Assembly (NCBI GenBank): GCA_009838735.1
Contig: VXQZ01000009.1
Coordinates: 1 to 54,034, forward strand
Source: Chloroflexota bacterium
Lineage (GTDB): Bacteria > Chloroflexota > Dehalococcoidia > Bin125
DNA length: 54,034 nucleotides
Reading direction: 5' to 3'
Shown here: piece after piece, positions 15,239 to 24,790 of the stretch
Position numbering within the stretch: position 1 is the stretch's first letter
How the letters are laid out: every line of letters begins with the position of its first letter
Made by a program: the position numbers and the translations under genes
Notes under the pieces: generated by a model
Database searches by the model: none
What the model saw: the letters and a program-made list of their open reading frames with translations, nothing else
What the model was told of the DNA's origin: nothing

Positions 15239-15511
15239 ATGGGTGATCTCACTCAAACCATCTCCAATCTCGTCGGCATCCTCCTCGGCGTGGTCGGCGC
15301 CGTCGGCGTCGGCTACTTCGTTTTCGGCGCCTACCAGTATCTGACCGCCTCCGGCGCTCCGCACCAGATGGAGCGCGGGAAGACGGCGATGCTCACGGCG
15401 CTGGCCGGGATCGTGCTCGCGATGGTCGCGTTCGGCGTGGTCGAACTAGTGATCGACGCGGTCTCCAACCCGGTCGTCGATGTCAGTTCACCCCCAGATC
15501 CCAGTGGCTAG
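15239..15511 (+). CDS. VirB2/TrbC-like pilin or small channel protein
   Basis: A 90-residue protein with two membrane segments (LVGILLGVVGAVGVGYFVFG and MLTALAGIVLAMVAFGVVEL) separated by a short polar loop (TASGAPHQMERGKT). This is the usual layout of VirB2/TrbC-type subunits in Gram-positive and Chloroflexota conjugation systems. No cleavable signal is evident. GAGAGGAA lies nine bases before the ATG. The 131-base gap before it can form a CCGCCC/GGGCGG hairpin and may set a higher expression level for this subunit. Confidence 0.75.
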   Translation: MGDLTQTISNLVGILLGVVGAVGVGYFVFGAYQYLTASGAPHQMERGKTAMLTALAGIVLAMVAFGVVELVIDAVSNPVVDVSSPPDPSG

Positions 15512-15537
15512 GCCTCGGCCGGAAAGGAGCATGCGCC

Positions 15538-17319
15538 ATGGATGCGCACGAGGTGCCAACCCACTTGCAGGCCGAGGACCGCGTCCTGCTCTGGTTCACC
15601 TTTCCCCAGATCGTCGCCCTGACCGCGGTGGCGGCGCTGGCCTACGGCGCCTACCACGCCGCTCCCGTTGGCGGCGAGTTCGTACGGATCGGCCTGGGCC
15701 TGGTCGTCGCGGCGGTGGGCATCGCGCTCGTCGCAGGTAAGGTCAACGGCCGCCGTCTGCCCGCCGTGGCGGCCGATCTGTTGCGCTTCGTCTTCGGCGC
15801 GCGGCGCTTCCAGGGACCGCCGGCCCAGCTGATCCGACCTGAAGCGCCGAAGCCGCCGGGGGAGCGGGGCCGAGCGGAACCCCCTCTTGTGGATGGCGCC
15901 GGCCTGACCCGCCAGGCCGCTTCGGGCTCCGGCCGGGTCAAACGCGGGGCGAACAAGCTGGCCAACCTCAAGCCCTCGAAGCGTACGCGTACCAGGGGCG
16001 AGCGGATGCCGCTGCGGCCGCGCGAGTGGTTCCGCAAGCGGGACCGCAAGCGCCCGCCCAAGCGCGAGTACGACGAGGCGCGCCAGGCGGTCGCCCAGGA
16101 GCAGCAGGCACGCCGCGCCGCGCGGTGGCCCGCGCTTCTGGGCGCGGCCGCCGCCGTCGCGGTCGCAGCTTCGGTCGGGGTTTGCACCCCGCCCCTGGCT
16201 GTGGCCGACGACGGTGAGCGAGAGAGCTGGACCTCTGACGAGATCGAGTTCGATCCGCCGCCGCTGATCGAGGGCCGACGGCTCTTCGTCGAACGATTGA
16301 CCGTGACCCGCGGTGCGGCGACGGTCGTGCTCAGGGCGGCCGCCAACCTGGAGGTCGAAGCGAGCGCATTTGGAGGCGCGGACGGCCGGGCGCCGACGTA
16401 CAAGCGCGTCGACACCCTGGGCCGTGGCGGACGTACCAGCTACCTGCTGCCGCTCGACGGCCCGGCGCCCTCCTTCACGTTCTCCTGGCGGGACGAGTTC
16501 GGCCAGGCCGGGGCGATCTCGCTCTCCGGGTCCCAGCTGCCTTACCCGCTGCCCGCTGCGCAGGGCGAACTCTGCGACCTGCGGCTGATCTCACTGAGCT
16601 GGACGCCAAGCGGGCTCTCCGGCACCGTCGACTCGGACTGCGTCGGGCGACTTGACGAACCGGTCGAGCTGCAGACCGTCTCCGGACACGCCCATCTGAG
16701 CCAGACGGCGCTCTTGCCGGCCGAGGTGACCGCTGTCTCTGGAACCCTCACGATCGCGGCCTCCGGCCGCGAGACCGGCGCTAGGTTCGTCGCAGACGGC
16801 GAAACCCGGTTTGAGCTCGCGCTCCGCTCAGTCCGCGAAATCGTTCCGCTCGAGATCGCGGCGGCGCTGACGGCGGATCTGCGCATCGCGCTGCCGCCGC
16901 TGGTCCGGCTCACGCATCACCCATACCGGGTGGAGCGGCGCACGGAAACGGTCACGCTTACCCGGCCGGGGACCGGTCAGACGGTCTCCGAGACGGTCAC
17001 GTTGACCGATGCGGAGGGCAATAGCTCCTCGCACACGATCTCCGCCTATCTCTCGATCCCTCCAGCCACCGTACAGAGGCAGGTGACGCTCGAGATTGAG
17101 CATCGCGAACACGTGCGATCAGTGCTCGTCCAGCGCCCGGACCTTGCCAAGACGCGCAATGAGCAACTGACCATCAGTTCGGCGATCGCAGCCGACGACA
17201 GCTTCCGGACCTTGGTCGTACCGGCCCGGGAACCGGACCGCAGTCCATCGGTGCAGACACGTCTGACCGATGCGGAACTGAACGAGCTGTTCGCGGTGCT
17301 CGGATGGGGGGCGTACTGA
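15538..17319 (+). CDS. PrgI/VirB3-like membrane domain fused to an extracytoplasmic beta domain
   Basis: A 593-residue protein. Residues 1-100 match the PrgI/VirB3 layout: a short N-terminus (EVPTHLQAEDRVLLWFTFPQ), two membrane segments and a basic segment. A ~100-residue Arg/Lys-rich linker follows. A third membrane segment (LLGAAAAVAVAASVGVCTPP) near residues 200-225 leads to about 370 residues of Ser/Thr-rich strand-forming sequence (ETVTLTRPGTGQTVSETVTL). A strong GGAAAGGAG precedes the ATG. PrgI proteins are normally ~100 residues, so the C-terminal part is an unusual addition and may form the outward-facing part of the transfer machine. Confidence 0.65.
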   Translation: MDAHEVPTHLQAEDRVLLWFTFPQIVALTAVAALAYGAYHAAPVGGEFVRIGLGLVVAAVGIALVAGKVNGRRLPAVAADLLRFVFGARRFQGPPAQLIRPEAPKPPGERGRAEPPLVDGAGLTRQAASGSGRVKRGANKLANLKPSKRTRTRGERMPLRPREWFRKRDRKRPPKREYDEARQAVAQEQQARRAARWPALLGAAAAVAVAASVGVCTPPLAVADDGERESWTSDEIEFDPPPLIEGRRLFVERLTVTRGAATVVLRAAANLEVEASAFGGADGRAPTYKRVDTLGRGGRTSYLLPLDGPAPSFTFSWRDEFGQAGAISLSGSQLPYPLPAAQGELCDLRLISLSWTPSGLSGTVDSDCVGRLDEPVELQTVSGHAHLSQTALLPAEVTAVSGTLTIAASGRETGARFVADGETRFELALRSVREIVPLEIAAALTADLRIALPPLVRLTHHPYRVERRTETVTLTRPGTGQTVSETVTLTDAEGNSSSHTISAYLSIPPATVQRQVTLEIEHREHVRSVLVQRPDLAKTRNEQLTISSAIAADDSFRTLVVPAREPDRSPSVQTRLTDAELNELFAVLGWGAY

Positions 17320-17639
17320 TGAGACAACTGTTCACCATCCTCGCTCTGGGCGCGGCGGCCTTCCTCTCGCTGGCCGCCGCGCCCGCCCTCGAGGAGCAGC
17401 AGGAGATGCTCGACGCCTTCGACACGGCGCTCACGGCCGTCGCCGTCGCCGCATCCGGGCTGGCGCTATTCGGTCTCGTCTGGGCCGGGTTCCTGCTGAT
17501 GGCGGACGGCGTCGAGGGGCGCGGTTCCCGAGCCCGCTCGGCCGTCTTCCTCACGATCGCCGGGCTCGGCGTGGCGCTCTCGGCCAAAGGACTCGCCGTC
17601 CTGATCTCGGCCGGCGTGATCCCGATCCCGATTCCCTGA
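17319..17639 (+). CDS. Second VirB2-like small membrane protein
   Basis: A 106-residue protein with an N-terminal signal peptide (MRQLFTILALGAAAFLSLAA) and two further hydrophobic segments (LTAVAVAASGLALFGLVWAG and AVFLTIAGLGVALSAKGLAV). This is the mature VirB2/TrbC layout, and it ends in a PIPIP tail. Its ATG overlaps the TGA of the preceding gene by one base. Having two pilin-like subunits in one operon suggests that one forms the pilus and the other a channel or minor subunit; which is which is unclear. Confidence 0.7.
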   Translation: MRQLFTILALGAAAFLSLAAAPALEEQQEMLDAFDTALTAVAVAASGLALFGLVWAGFLLMADGVEGRGSRARSAVFLTIAGLGVALSAKGLAVLISAGVIPIPIP

Positions 17640-17655
17640 CAAGGAGTACCTCACC

Positions 17656-19919
17656 ATGCGAAGGCCATTTGCCAAACCCACCACCACCGAGCACGCGCAA
17701 GCCGCAGACGATCCCTCGGTTAGCGCCCGGGATTCCGATCCGGAGTCGGGATCGCGGGCTCTGCCGCAGCTACCGCTCTGCTTCACGCTGTCCCATGTCG
17801 AGCGCGACGGCCCGGTCCGGTTGGACGGGGTGAAACTGAACGTCACCGAGCTGATGGGGATCGAGCTGGACACGGGCAAGCTGGACGCATTCGCGGGCAT
17901 GCTCAACGCCTGCGATTTCCCGCTCCAACTCCTGGTTCGCCAACATCCACCCAATCTCAGACGGGTGCGAGTGAACTGGAACAGGCCCAGCCCGGTGACC
18001 TTCCGGACCAGACGAAAGCGGCAGCACGCTCGCAGCGCCGGCTGCTCACCGAGCTCGAGTCGCGCGAAGGCATTCTCGACCGCCGCTTCTATGCGGTCTG
18101 CGAGCAGGAGCATGCGCAGGAGCTGCGCGGCCTGCTCTCGCGTTCGAGTCTTTCCACCCATCCAGCCGCAGGCGACGCGCTCCAGCACCTGGTCATTGCC
18201 GCCGCCCTGGGCGGGTCGCCGGCTCGACCCGACCTCGACCAGGAAATCGAGGTGCAGATCCACCAACGCCACGTCCAACTTGGCCCGCGGATGGCCCGGT
18301 CGCTGCACCTGGCCAAGTGGCCGCGCTCGCTCGCGCCCGGATTCCTCCAGCAACTGATGGCGACGGGCGCGCCAATGGACATCGCGCTCCACCTGGGGCC
18401 GATCCCCTCGGAGCAGGCGGCCCGCCAGCTGGAGTGGCAGAAAGTGCGCTTCGAGTCGGCCCGCTCGCTCTCGCTCCGCCGCGGCAAGACGATGTCGCCC
18501 GAGGCCGAGATCGCGCTTGAAGACGTCACCCGTTTGAGGGACGACATTCAGCGCGGCCGCGAGCGGCTGTTCCACGCCTCGCTCTCGCTGACCCTGCACG
18601 CGGACGACCCCGACACCCTGGACGAACTGACTCAGCGCGCCTCGGCCCACTTCGCCGCCGCGCTGGGCCGGCTCGACCCCTTGCCCTTCCGCCAGCGCGA
18701 GGGCCTGCTCTCGACCCAGCCACTGTCCTTGAACGCAGTCGCCGCCTGGCGCACATTGGACACGTCCTCGGTCGCCCGTTGCTTCCCGTTCTCGCCGCCC
18801 GACCTCGACACCCGCTCGGGCGCGCTCTACGGGATCGACATGCGCGCCTGCGCGCCCATCGTCTACGACCCCTGGGATGGCACGCACCTCAACGCCAACA
18901 CGGCCGTGCTGGCCCGCTCCGGCTCGGGCAAGTCGTTCGCAACCAAGCTGGGCGTGCTCCGCGGCATCTGCCGCGGCGTGGTCGCCTACGTGATTGATCC
19001 GGAGGGCGAGTACGCCGACATGGCCCGCTCGGCCGGGGGACGCGTGCTCTCGCCCGGCGTCGCTGGCCAGGGCATGAATCCGTTCGTGCTGGATCGCTCC
19101 GACCCCGAGGAACTGCTCCAGCGGATCGGTTCGCTGCGCCGCCTGATCGAAGTGATGGTCGGCGAGCGGCTCAGCGCTGAACGCCGGGCCGCGCTCGATC
19201 ACGCCCTGGCCAGCTACTATGCGCGGCCCTCGGAGCGCACCGGCTTCCGCGACTTCTACCGCTTCCTCGAGGAAGACGACCCGGAAGGGCTGGCCAAGCT
19301 CCTGCGCCCGTTCGCCTCGGGCAGCCTGCGCCACCTGCTTTCGGACGAGGGCGACGATCTGCTGCACAACGAAGCCCTGGTCACCGTCTTCGACCTCAGG
19401 CTCCTGGAACCCGAGCTGCGGCCGGCGGCGGCGATGGTCTGCACCGAGACGGTCTGGGCGGCGGCCGCCCGCGATCCCAGGCCGCGCCTACTCGTGGTGG
19501 ACGAGGTCTGGTCGATCATGCAGCACCCCGAGGGCGCCGCGTTCATGGTCTCGATGGCCAAGCGGGCGCGCAAGCACCGCCTGGGCCTGCAGTTCATCAC
19601 CCAGGACGTGCAGGATCTCCTGTCTGAGGACCACTCGCGCACGATCACCGGGCACTCCGGCCGGGCGCTGTTGCAGAACGCGGCATTCAAGCTGCTGCTC
19701 CAGCAGGACGCGGCCGCCATCTCGACGGTCGCCGACGCCTTCGACCTGCCCGAGGACCTGCAGCGTTGGCTGGTCTCCTGTCCCCGCGGGGACGGCCTCT
19801 TGCTGGCCAAAGGCGAGCGCTTCCCCATCCGAATCGAGGCGACCCCTGAGGAGACCGAGGTGATCGAGTGGCGCCACGGTGGGCAGCGATCCACAAACCA
19901 GAAAGGACCTTCACAATGA
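17656..19919 (+). pseudogene. virB4: VirB4-like conjugation ATPase with a one-base frameshift
   Basis: VirB4 energises type IV secretion. The N-terminal part reads in one frame up to about 17970 (FPLQLLVRQHPPNLRRVR). The rest reads in the -1 frame: ELEQAQPGDLPDQTKAAARS, then RRLLTELESREGILDRRFYA and onward, with Walker A ARSGSGKSFATK and Walker B RLLVVDEVWSIM. Adding one base near 17971-17972 (GCT instead of GT) restores a continuous product of about 754 residues, a normal VirB4 size. No slippery heptamer is seen, so this is a deletion or an assembly error rather than programmed frameshifting. AAGGAG precedes the start. Its stop overlaps the next gene by ATGA. Confidence 0.85.
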
Positions 19920-22408
19920 GACTCAATCCATTCACGCGCCGGACTCCGGCCCAACCCGTACTGCTCGCGGTCACGCCGCCGCGCACCGGGCAGCGCACGC
20001 TCCTCGGCGTCGAAAACCTACTCCAGTCGATCGCAGTGCCGGAACCGTTCTCGCTTGAGTTGGCCGCCGACCAGCGCGGCGTCCGTCTGTTGGCTCGCTG
20101 TCTCGACGGCGAGGTGGTCCGGCGGCAGATCGGTTCGCACTACCCTCAGGCCCGGGTCCACCGGATCGAACCGGAGGACGATCCGCTTCGCCTGCGCGAG
20201 CACGAGCAGGCCTGGTCGATACGCCTGCGCTCCTCAGGGCCCGAGTACGTGCCGCTGCGTGTCTTCCACGACGATGACCTGCTCGATCCCGGCTCCGATC
20301 CGTTGCTGGCCCCTCTGGGGGCGATTTCGCAGCTGGGCGCCGAGGAACGGGTCGTGGCCCGCATCCTCCTGCGCTCGCTTGGCCCGAACTGGTCGCGTCA
20401 GCACCAAGCGCGGGCGTTCGAGCGGCCGGGTCTGCCGCAGCCACAGGCCCCGAGCGCCCATCCGGCGGCTCGCAGCCACGGCGACCCGCTCGCGCTGACC
20501 GTGCTCGGATTGGCCGCATTCGGCTTCTTTCAGGGCTACCGCTGGCTGGAGGCGGGCGAGATCTGGAACCTGCTCGCGCTCTGCGCCGGCGCGTCCGTCG
20601 CGCTGCTCGGAGGCGGCTGGGCCTGGCGGCGCTGGAAGAAATCGCGCGACCGAACGTTCGATCCCCAGTTGATCCAGGAGAAGACCTCGCGCGGCGCGTT
20701 CGAAGCCGAACTCGAGCTGGTCGCGGTCCTGCCCGCCGGGTCGCGCGAGGACCGAGCACGGGAGCTGCTGGACGGTCTCGCCTCGGCCTATCGCCACTAC
20801 GACCATCCAGCCGGTGCGCAATTCCAGTCGAGCAAGCTGCAGCCGCTCTTGCCAGCCGATCCTTCCCTCCAGCCGAGGCCGCCCGGCCTGTTCGGCCGCC
20901 GCAGCGTGCTCGGCGTGCGCGAGGTCGCGGCGCTCTGGCATCCTCCGGGCGCGGCCGACGAGTCGCTGTTCGTCTCTCGCGCGGGCTCGCGTGCGCTGCC
21001 GCCTGGGGTCGGCGAACTCGGAGGCGGAGCCGATGTCGGGTTGACCACCGAGTTCGATCCGCAGCCGGTCTACTTCCCGGATGACCTCTTGCGACGCCAT
21101 CACCTCTACGTCGCCCGCACCCGGATGGGCAAGTCGACCCTGATGCGGCACATTGTCCGCCACAAGCTTCGGCGTAAAGCGCTCGGCGAGGACGCCGACA
21201 CCGTGGTTGTGATCGACCCCCATGCCGACCTCGTCCAGGCGATCCTGGAGGAGACGCCCGAAGAACTGATCGACCAGGTCCGGCTGATCGACCTGGCCGA
21301 TCCGAATGGGGCGCCTGGGATCAACCTGCTAGACGCCCGCGTGTTCTCGGACCGCGACCGGACTGCCGACTCCGTAGTCCGCGTCGCCCGGGGTCTGTGG
21401 GAGCAGTGGGGACCGCGCATGCAGTCCATCCTCGAACACACCGTCAAGACGCTGCACGAAGCCAACAGCCATCCGCTCACCGAGGCCGAGCAACAGCACA
21501 CCATCCTGGACGGGCTGAGGCTGCTCTCCGATGACGCCTTCCGCGCCGAGGTCCTGACCCGCGTCGCGGACACCTATCTGCTCGAGTGGTGGGGCCGCGA
21601 CTTCGGCGGCTGGCGGCGCGACTATCGAGCCGAGGCGTTGGCCCCGATCCAGACCCGGCTGGGCTACTACGCCTCTTCCAGGCGCGCCCGCGCCATCCTG
21701 GGCCAGCCGCGGTCCACGATCGACCTGCGCAAGACCATTTTCGAAGGCGGCATCCTCCTGGTGTCCACGGCGCAGGGCACGGTCGGCCGCGATGTGGCCG
21801 CCCTCGTCGGCGCTTCGCTGCTCAACCTGGTCGATTCGGTGATCCGCGAGCAGGAGCGCCTGCCACAGAGTCAGCGCCGCGGCGCGCTGGTCGTGGTCGA
21901 CGAGATGCAGACCATCCCCGGGGTCGAGTTTGAGTCGATGCTGGCCGAGCTGGGTAAGTACGGCGCCTCGTTCGTGCTCGCCACCCAGAGCCTGGCCAAG
22001 TTGGCCGACCTGTCGCCCACGATGCGGCACACGCTCTTGGCCAACGTCGGCTGTCTCTGCGTCTTCCAGGTGTCGGGCGAGGACGCGCGCGACCTGCTCT
22101 GGGAGCTGGGCCGCGAGCGGGTCTCCGAAGAAGATGTCGTTTCTCAGCCCGTGCACCACTGCTACGTGAGGGCCACGGTCGGCAAGGATCGGATGCCGGT
22201 GTTCTCGATGACCGTGCGCGAGCCTGAGCTCGGCGACTCGATGCTCGCCGCCCGCATCCGCGAAGCGGCCTCGTCCTACGTCACGCCAACCGCAGAGCTG
22301 GAGGCTCAGCAGGCGGAGCGGCGGCGCTCGGCCACCGAGTTCCGCGAGCGGATGGAGGAACTCGGCCGCCAGCGCGAGCTGGGCAACTCGTCCCCGAAGC
22401 CGAATTGA
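19916..22408 (+). CDS. VirD4/TraG-like coupling ATPase
   Basis: An 830-residue protein predicted to couple the relaxosome to the secretion channel. A membrane region near residues 200-250 (LALTVLGLAAFGFFQGYRWL, LLALCAGASVALLGGGWAW) separates an N-terminal domain from the motor. The motor has Walker A ARTRMGKSTLMRH and Walker B ALVVVDEMQTIPG, and it ends in a charged coiled tail. ATGA overlap with virB4 and an AAAGGA site fix the start. It could equally be called HerA/TraD-like; the pairing with VirB4 and a relaxation protein favours a conjugative coupling role. Confidence 0.85.
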   Translation: MRLNPFTRRTPAQPVLLAVTPPRTGQRTLLGVENLLQSIAVPEPFSLELAADQRGVRLLARCLDGEVVRRQIGSHYPQARVHRIEPEDDPLRLREHEQAWSIRLRSSGPEYVPLRVFHDDDLLDPGSDPLLAPLGAISQLGAEERVVARILLRSLGPNWSRQHQARAFERPGLPQPQAPSAHPAARSHGDPLALTVLGLAAFGFFQGYRWLEAGEIWNLLALCAGASVALLGGGWAWRRWKKSRDRTFDPQLIQEKTSRGAFEAELELVAVLPAGSREDRARELLDGLASAYRHYDHPAGAQFQSSKLQPLLPADPSLQPRPPGLFGRRSVLGVREVAALWHPPGAADESLFVSRAGSRALPPGVGELGGGADVGLTTEFDPQPVYFPDDLLRRHHLYVARTRMGKSTLMRHIVRHKLRRKALGEDADTVVVIDPHADLVQAILEETPEELIDQVRLIDLADPNGAPGINLLDARVFSDRDRTADSVVRVARGLWEQWGPRMQSILEHTVKTLHEANSHPLTEAEQQHTILDGLRLLSDDAFRAEVLTRVADTYLLEWWGRDFGGWRRDYRAEALAPIQTRLGYYASSRRARAILGQPRSTIDLRKTIFEGGILLVSTAQGTVGRDVAALVGASLLNLVDSVIREQERLPQSQRRGALVVVDEMQTIPGVEFESMLAELGKYGASFVLATQSLAKLADLSPTMRHTLLANVGCLCVFQVSGEDARDLLWELGRERVSEEDVVSQPVHHCYVRATVGKDRMPVFSMTVREPELGDSMLAARIREAASSYVTPTAELEAQQAERRRSATEFRERMEELGRQRELGNSSPKPN

Positions 22409-22477
22409 GCGATGTCCGCATCTGTTCCGGTCGGCCAGATGGCAGCCGGCCGCCGCTACTGAACTCGGAACCGCACC

Positions 22478-24115
22478 ATGAGAATGCGAACAGGCGACAC
22501 TCAGCTGCTCAGCACCCTGGCCGCGATGCCGTTTCTGGACCGCCTGGAACTTGCGGCCATCAGCGGCCGCTCGCCGGCCGCCGTCTACCAGCGGCTCGAC
22601 CGCTTCGCCGAAGCCGGTTTGGTCGAGACGGTCCGGCACGCCACGGAACTCGTGCCGAGGAGCCGCCGCTACTGCCTATCGGCAACGGGCGTTCGGCGCC
22701 TCGCCGCCGAACAGGGCGCACCGAGTCTAGGCCTGCTGCGCAACTACCCAGTCTCGGAACAGTGGCGCCGGCTGATCCTCGAGCGCCTGGACGCAGCGGC
22801 CGCGATTTACGCCCTGTGCGTCTCCGCTTCAGAGTTCTGCCATCCGCTGCGGTTCCGCTGGTTCCGGGCCGATCCGGTCGACGCAGAATTGGAGCTGTCG
22901 GGCGGTCGGCGTGTCGTGATCGTGCGCCAGGGCCGGACGGCGGACCGAACCGCCTTCGCCAAGCGCATTCGCCGGCTGCAGCGAACCTCGGGCTGCAGCG
23001 CGGTGCTCCTGATCTGTCCCGATGAACCCCGCCTGCGCCATGCGCGACGGTTGATCTCGGGATCATCCGCGATCAGCTTCCTGGCCCTGGAACACGACGT
23101 CGTCCTCCAAGGCGCAAATGCTGATATCTGGCGCGGACCGTCCGGCGCCGTGCGACTCAACTTGCGCGAGACCCTCTCGTTCGTCGCGCCCGCCAGTGGC
23201 CGGCAGCCCGAGCGCCCGCTCTCGCGCTGCACAATGCCGCGCTCGCTCGATCTAGCCGAGGGCGCGGAACTCTGGCTGACCTCCACCAGGCTGAGCATGA
23301 TCGAGAAACGAGCCCTCGATCTGATTGCGGACTGGACCTGGATTAGACCGCTGCATCTTGCGAGCCTCCTCGGGGTCGGGCGCAGGCGGCTCGCACAGCT
23401 GCTGCGGCGGCTCGACGAACTCAACCTGATCGACCGCGTGGCGCACGCGGGGTATCCGAGGCTCGCAGTCTCCGACGAGGGTCTCGCCGCCATGGCACGC
23501 CGCGACCGGGTCTCCGTGGGCAACTCGCGCAAGCGCTGGAGCGTGCGGCAGCGCCAGGCCGGGGCGCCGCTCGACTGGCGCAACGTCCAGGGCATCCGCT
23601 CACGCCAACTGCTACGTCACATTGACCACACAGAGTCAGTGCACTGGTTCGCCGGCCAACTCGCCGACCAAGCCCGGGATCGCGGGGTCCGTGCGCTACA
23701 GCTTGACCCGCCTCACCGCGCGTCGCGGTACTTTCGCCATCACGATCGGCTGCGTTCGATCCATCCCGACGCCTATGTTCTCCTGCATCTCGACGCCGGG
23801 CCACGGGCGTTCTTCTTGGAGTGGGAGCGGCGCGCCGTCCGCCCGGCGACGATGCTGGCGCGGCTGGCTCCGTACTTGCGCTACTACGCCACACCGCGCC
23901 CGCTCGAGGATCACGGAATCATCCCCGCTCTCCTCGTTGTGTTCGAAGATCCGCTGGTCGCGGGTCAGTTTCTTCGCGTGGCCGAACTTGCCATAACCCG
24001 GAGCGCCGCTTCGCTGCCGCTTCGCGTCTCGCACCGTGAGCACCTCGAAACCGTAGGAGCCCTGGGAGCGGACTGGGGCTCCCTACCGCAGGGCGTGGCC
24101 AGTGGCGAGTCTTAA
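22478..24115 (+). CDS. Replication-relaxation family protein
   Basis: A 545-residue protein resembling the Replic_Relax family, found in conjugative elements of Actinobacteria, Chloroflexota and Firmicutes. It has two winged-helix units: FLDRLELAAISGRSPAAVYQ in the first 50 residues and IRPLHLASLLGVGRRRLAQL near residues 285-320. The second is followed by a region with strand-forming and catalytic-looking residues (LDPPHRASRYFRHHDR, DAYVLLHLDAGPRAFFLEWE). It lies last in the transfer operon, 69 bases after the coupling ATPase. Initiation of DNA transfer or replication is the family-based guess; no classical relaxase (MobA/TraI) was seen. Confidence 0.7.
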   Translation: MRMRTGDTQLLSTLAAMPFLDRLELAAISGRSPAAVYQRLDRFAEAGLVETVRHATELVPRSRRYCLSATGVRRLAAEQGAPSLGLLRNYPVSEQWRRLILERLDAAAAIYALCVSASEFCHPLRFRWFRADPVDAELELSGGRRVVIVRQGRTADRTAFAKRIRRLQRTSGCSAVLLICPDEPRLRHARRLISGSSAISFLALEHDVVLQGANADIWRGPSGAVRLNLRETLSFVAPASGRQPERPLSRCTMPRSLDLAEGAELWLTSTRLSMIEKRALDLIADWTWIRPLHLASLLGVGRRRLAQLLRRLDELNLIDRVAHAGYPRLAVSDEGLAAMARRDRVSVGNSRKRWSVRQRQAGAPLDWRNVQGIRSRQLLRHIDHTESVHWFAGQLADQARDRGVRALQLDPPHRASRYFRHHDRLRSIHPDAYVLLHLDAGPRAFFLEWERRAVRPATMLARLAPYLRYYATPRPLEDHGIIPALLVVFEDPLVAGQFLRVAELAITRSAASLPLRVSHREHLETVGALGADWGSLPQGVASGES

Positions 24116-24126
24116 TCGGCCTTCGT

Positions 24127-24498
24127 TCAGGACGCCATCGGCCACTGCCTGCCCGCCTCCGCAACCTCGCCCGATTCCCCATCCGTCACGCGGCAGCTCG
24201 CCGGCAGGCTCCGGTCGCAACGCTGGCAACCGCACTCACCCGGCCGCTCGGCGCTCTCCAGCACGCAGTACAACAGTCCTTGCTGCGCCGCGAACTCCAG
24301 CAGCGCGAGGAAGTGCGCCGCATCCGGCCAGACTCCTGACCGCCAACGGTAGAGCGCTCGCACGTTGACGCCCAGCGCACGGGCCATGGCGCGCCAGCTC
24401 AAGCCCGAACGGTCCCTCAAGCGGTCCAGGCGCTGCGGGAAATCGTCTGGAAACTCGTCGCTGCGCGGTGCGTAATGCACTCTCTGGCGGCCGGACAC
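24127..24498 (-). CDS. HTH regulator with C-terminal CxxC
   Basis: A 123-residue protein starting at a GTG with GAGGG five bases ahead. Residues ~31-60 (RSGLSWRAMARALGVNVRAL, then YRWRSG) are an Xre/Cro-type helix-turn-helix. A C-terminal CGCQRC at about residues 91-96 may bind metal. It is the last of three overlapping minus genes and converges on the replication-relaxation gene, 11 bases apart. It is homologous to its upstream neighbour in the HTH (AMAxALGVxxRxLxRWRSG). Likely a regulator of the element; target unknown. Confidence 0.65.
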   Translation of the reverse strand: MSGRQRVHYAPRSDEFPDDFPQRLDRLRDRSGLSWRAMARALGVNVRALYRWRSGVWPDAAHFLALLEFAAQQGLLYCVLESAERPGECGCQRCDRSLPASCRVTDGESGEVAEAGRQWPMAS

Positions 24499-24499
24499 A

Positions 24500-24790
24500 T
24501 CATCCCTCGTTTCTCTGCCGTTCGCTCCACTCGTCGCCCAGCAACTCGACCAATCCGCCCGGCATCCGAGCCGCCAGACGTACCAACGCGAGCATCGCCC
24601 CGCCACTCGGGGCGGTGCCGCTCCGCCAGCGCTGCAGCTGCCTGTTGTCCACACCCAGTGCCTCGGCCATCGCCTCCCAGGTCAGGTCACCGCGCAGCTT
24701 GATCTGGAGCAGCCGCTGCCCGAAATCGCCAGGCAAGCGAGCGTCCCCCGGCGGGTAACGCATCGGCTTCCTTGCTCTTCGGCGCCTCAT
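24500..24790 (-). CDS. HTH regulator, paralogue of 24127-24498
   Basis: A 96-residue protein with an Xre-type HTH, LTWEAMAEALGVDNRQLQRW. The start ATG at 24788-24790 overlaps the stop of the upstream gene (ATGA), and the long open frame to 25030 is not needed. Its stop lies two bases before the GTG of its paralogue. The shared AMAxALGVxxRxLxRWRSG core suggests gene duplication, so the two could form a pair of antagonistic or cooperating repressors. The target is unknown. Confidence 0.7.
   Translation of the reverse strand: MRRRRARKPMRYPPGDARLPGDFGQRLLQIKLRGDLTWEAMAEALGVDNRQLQRWRSGTAPSGGAMLALVRLAARMPGGLVELLGDEWSERQRNEG

Noticed and set aside
17950-17990. Programmed -1 frameshift in virB4
   Set aside because: No slippery heptamer or strong downstream structure was seen at the junction; a deletion or sequencing error is simpler.
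17466-19367. 633-residue minus frame opposite virB4
   Set aside because: The plus strand carries Walker A and B motifs; the antisense frame is a shadow.
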